Origin: Aphrocallistes beatrix
Taxonomy: Eukaryota; Porifera; Hexactinellida; Sceptrulophora; Aphrocallistidae
Direction of reading: 5' to 3'
Length of the DNA stretch: 64,000 nt
NCBI GenBank assembly: GCA_963281255.1
Contig: OY725488.1
Span: 8,467,524-8,531,523, forward strand
Below the pieces are notes generated by a model. The model worked only from the letters and a program-made list of their open reading frames with translations. It was not told the DNA's origin and ran no database searches. Of the stretch, positions 61,927 through 64,000 are shown in pieces (within the stretch, counting starts at the first letter, position 1; every line of letters begins with the position of its first letter). The position numbers were made by a program, and so were the translations under genes.

Positions 61927-62886
61927 TTATCTTAACTCGAATAGCTCACTAAGGTAGAGTGCATCTTTAATAGCGCTAGGAGGAGTTCCCTCATCTGTAT
62001 TGTTAAAGTAGATATACAGCTGTTTACCAGCAGCAACACATTTATTCCCAATTTCTCTGACGGTATCCAGATACTCCGGACCATATGACCCCTCATACTG
62101 TCCCGTTGTCCCGTGGTACCGAAGGTAGACGCCCCAAGAGCATGAATAGTCCTCTGGGCTCACCTCTTCCGGAGGCCAGTGTCCAGAGGAGAGAGAGCCG
62201 GCCCAGGCTCCCTTGTTATTAAGATGCAGTCTGCAGAGACACCAGTCGCGTTCGCGGAACAGCTGGTAAACCTCTGGACAGTACCAGGACTCGTCTCGGA
62301 ACTCGAATGCATACTTTCCATCTGGAGGCAAGAGAGAACCAAGTTTGTGGAAATTGTCCAGCCCTTTCTCAGGAGTATATTTGAATCGGGCGGGGAATTG
62401 GAAGAGTAGGGGGCCTAGGTTAGCCCCCAAGAGCTTACAGAGGGTCCAGAATGTCTCCCACTTTTCTCTGAAGGCTTGGTCTACCCGTAGTAGCTTCATG
62501 TGAGTGAACCACATATTAACCTTGATTATGAAAGCGAAATTTGGTTTAAACAAACCAGCTTTCTCTTTCCAACCAATCCAACTCTTCTCTGGAGGTATCC
62601 TGTAGTGCGTGTAGTTCAGTTCCAGGGAGTTGAACTGGTTCATGTAGAACTGGAGTTCCTTTCCCCTCGTACCCTTAGGGTAGAAGGAACCCATCCTATG
62701 CCATGAGGGGTAGGAGTACCCAGATGTTCCAACGAATATATTATGCTGGATATTTGCTGCAACAGGAGATTGGATGTCTTCAGTGGAATTAGACAGTCGG
62801 ACACATTTATTCCTCTCTGGTGGAGATCTTTCTCTTGGTCTCTTTTTCCGTTTATTTGCATTTTTAGATATGACAGGAGTTGACAT
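61927..62886 (-). CDS. DUF72 (YecE-like) domain protein
   Basis: A 319-residue intronless protein has a basic, Ser/Pro-rich N-terminus (KNANKRKKRPRERSPPERNK, a likely nuclear localisation signal) and then a complete DUF72 domain: NIFVGTSGYSYPSWH, FYMNQFNSLELNYTHYRIP, LGPLLFQFPARF, YAFEFRDESWY, YLRYHGTTGQYEGSYG and LYIYFNNTDEG. DUF72 is a TIM-barrel-like family common in bacteria and archaea and present in some eukaryotes; its biochemical function is unknown. Codon usage and GC do not clearly differ from the neighbours by eye. Confidence 0.9.
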   Translation of the reverse strand: MSTPVISKNANKRKKRPRERSPPERNKCVRLSNSTEDIQSPVAANIQHNIFVGTSGYSYPSWHRMGSFYPKGTRGKELQFYMNQFNSLELNYTHYRIPPEKSWIGWKEKAGLFKPNFAFIIKVNMWFTHMKLLRVDQAFREKWETFWTLCKLLGANLGPLLFQFPARFKYTPEKGLDNFHKLGSLLPPDGKYAFEFRDESWYCPEVYQLFRERDWCLCRLHLNNKGAWAGSLSSGHWPPEEVSPEDYSCSWGVYLRYHGTTGQYEGSYGPEYLDTVREIGNKCVAAGKQLYIYFNNTDEGTPPSAIKDALYLSELFELR

Positions 62887-63446
62887 GACTTATGTGCAAA
62901 CAAAAAACATCTATTTTAAATTCAAATTAAATTAAACTTAAAGTTTAAACCCAAATACTTTAATGGAACTGAGTCTCTACGGTTTTGAAGATTCCGAATA
63001 TCAGATTTGTGTATCTGTGGAATTCTATAACAAATATATATTACAAAAAGTTGTATAAATTATCCGTCGATTAAGCAAAATTAAAAGTCTGCTAGACACA
63101 AACTTCTAACAGTTCTGAAGTTTTGAGTAATCATTATTGGGATAGCCAAGGATATATTCTTTTGTTGTGAGTGTAGATCTCGGATAATTCATATTAAGGT
63201 ATGTAGTACATGTAGTATTACTACGTACCAATACAGTATTGTACGTTCCTGTTGGCATTACAACAACAAGTTGTTATAAAGGAATATTGCGACTCAGGCA
63301 GTGTACAAAGTCTCCGTAAACGGTGGTGCAGAGCGAGAATGTGAACCAAAGTAGTATTATATCATTATTTGAACAATTATGAACAATAAACAATACTCGA
63401 CGATACTATCAAATATACATCACAATGAATGAAGTAGATCGTTACA
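62887..63446. other. Intergenic, nothing recognised
   Basis: This 560-base AT-rich gap holds the DUF72 promoter and the VPS41 3' UTR. Small perfect inverted repeats (e.g. ACAACAAGTTGT near 63265) and a TAGTACATGTAGTATTACTACGTAC stretch (63205-63229) are the only structure. Confidence 0.5.
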
Positions 63447-64000
63447 TCACGAGAGGACGTAGCTCTGGTTGGAGGCGAGACGTCCCCGCGTGGAGCTGGA
63501 GTTCTTACAGAAGTAGCACCGGAATGTGCCCGAGTCTGAGTCGTTCCGCAGACAAGTCTCGTGGTACACGTGGTTGCAGTTGAACACCACCAGCCCGCGC
63601 CAGGCGCCGCTAGACGCGATGGCTCCGTGTCCGAGTATCACTCCGTTGCAGAGGGCGCATGCTCGTGACTCCCTGATGAGCATCCCGCGCTTCATCAGCC
63701 TGGAGAGTCTGCTCAGGAGTTCGTTGGAGTCCTTGGTCAACACGTCCTTACACCCGCGGTTCAGCGCGATCTGTAGCTGGAAATCTTGCAGGATCTTCAC
63801 CAGTGCGTCTCTGAGACCAGGGATGACAGCCCCCTCGGGGATACGCTGTATGAGCGCGAACCTATCCACATGATGGCCGATATTCTCCAGCAGCACTTTG
63901 ATGAAGTCCGGTTTCTGCATCGAATATTTAATCAAGTCCTCCCACAAGTCCGTATCGTCTGCTTCCTTGCAGAACTCGATGGCCTTTTGGATGTTCTCCA
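63447..64000 (-). CDS. VPS41: VPS41, HOPS complex subunit (C-terminal exon, 5' end outside window)
   Basis: The frame is open from the right window edge (64000) to the stop at 63447, 184 codons. The product is the C-terminal part of VPS41: ENIQKAIEFCKEADDTDLWEDLIKYSMQKPDFIKVLLENIG, VDRFALIQRIPEGAVIPGLRDALVKILQDF, followed by a RING-type zinc finger (CALCNGVI...VVFNCNHVYHETCL...CYFCKN). VPS41 is the effector subunit of HOPS, binding Rab7/Arl8 and tethering late endosomes and lysosomes. The first visible base is inside an exon, so the remainder lies to the right. Confidence 0.93.
   Translation of the reverse strand, partial: ENIQKAIEFCKEADDTDLWEDLIKYSMQKPDFIKVLLENIGHHVDRFALIQRIPEGAVIPGLRDALVKILQDFQLQIALNRGCKDVLTKDSNELLSRLSRLMKRGMLIRESRACALCNGVILGHGAIASSGAWRGLVVFNCNHVYHETCLRNDSDSGTFRCYFCKNSSSTRGRLASNQSYVLS

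Noticed and set aside
1..64000. tRNA, rRNA or other structured RNA genes
   Set aside because: No cloverleaf-like A/B-box arrangement or rRNA core sequence was recognised by eye; a tRNAscan/Rfam run would be needed to exclude small ones.

Overview
The window is nuclear DNA of an animal (metazoan) or very close relative. The genes have spliceosomal GT-AG introns (many only 53 to 150 bases), no operons or ribosome binding sites, and GC-rich coding exons in AT-rich noncoding DNA. The gene set (an NRF1/P3A2-type transcription factor, a JADE-type PHD protein, MED15, RNF213-like and TRAF-like proteins, BORCS8, SSNA1, SMIM12) points to Metazoa. Compact spacing, short introns, many intronless genes and a few families better known from plants, fungi or protists suggest an early-branching, small-genome animal such as a sponge. 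That placement is inference; there is no rRNA or mitochondrial marker here.

Layout. 1-1283: 3' end of an RNF213-like gene. 1284-2887: gap with a mariner-type MITE, a perfect 70-bp palindrome and a second hairpin. 2888-35313: a run of plus-strand genes: PRPF19, a HORMA protein with a Hop1-like zinc finger region, EMC3, a TRAF-like MATH protein, an unrecognised protein with about 25 hydrophobic segments, TMEM144, RWDD4, JADE, a PARP-like protein with zinc-binding repeats, MED15, NRF1, a RING-CH membrane ligase, a cytochrome P450 and a double zinc-finger (FYVE-like) protein. 35598-46665 has both strands: ECI2 (-), CPSF6/7-like (+), NME8 (-), SMIM12 (+), a cathepsin L-like protease (+) and BORCS8 (+). 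46666-55008 is a minus-strand ankyrin TRP-like channel whose first intron holds a young 4.3-kb Ty3/gypsy retroelement in the opposite orientation. 55009-59342 is a transposon-rich island with a hAT MITE carrying an 8-bp target duplication and a 3-kb element containing 452-bp inverted arms. 59343-64000 carries minus-strand SSNA1, a DUF1295-type membrane reductase-like protein, a DUF72 (YecE-like) protein and the 3' end of VPS41.

Most genes are unrelated housekeeping genes (splicing, mRNA 3' processing, transcription, ER membrane insertion, endolysosomal traffic, cilia/centrosome). I see no convincing single multi-gene system. The most notable content is in gene architecture (Hop1-like chromatin-binding region in the HORMA protein; fungal-type PARP-like domain; plant-type RING-CH ligase; a probable 5-nt microexon in the CPSF6-like gene; a stop-free 57-nt intron in PRPF19) and in nested mobile elements with recognisable target-site duplications. 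Exon boundaries were derived by hand from reading frame, GT/AG signals and protein-family continuity; no transcript data were available.
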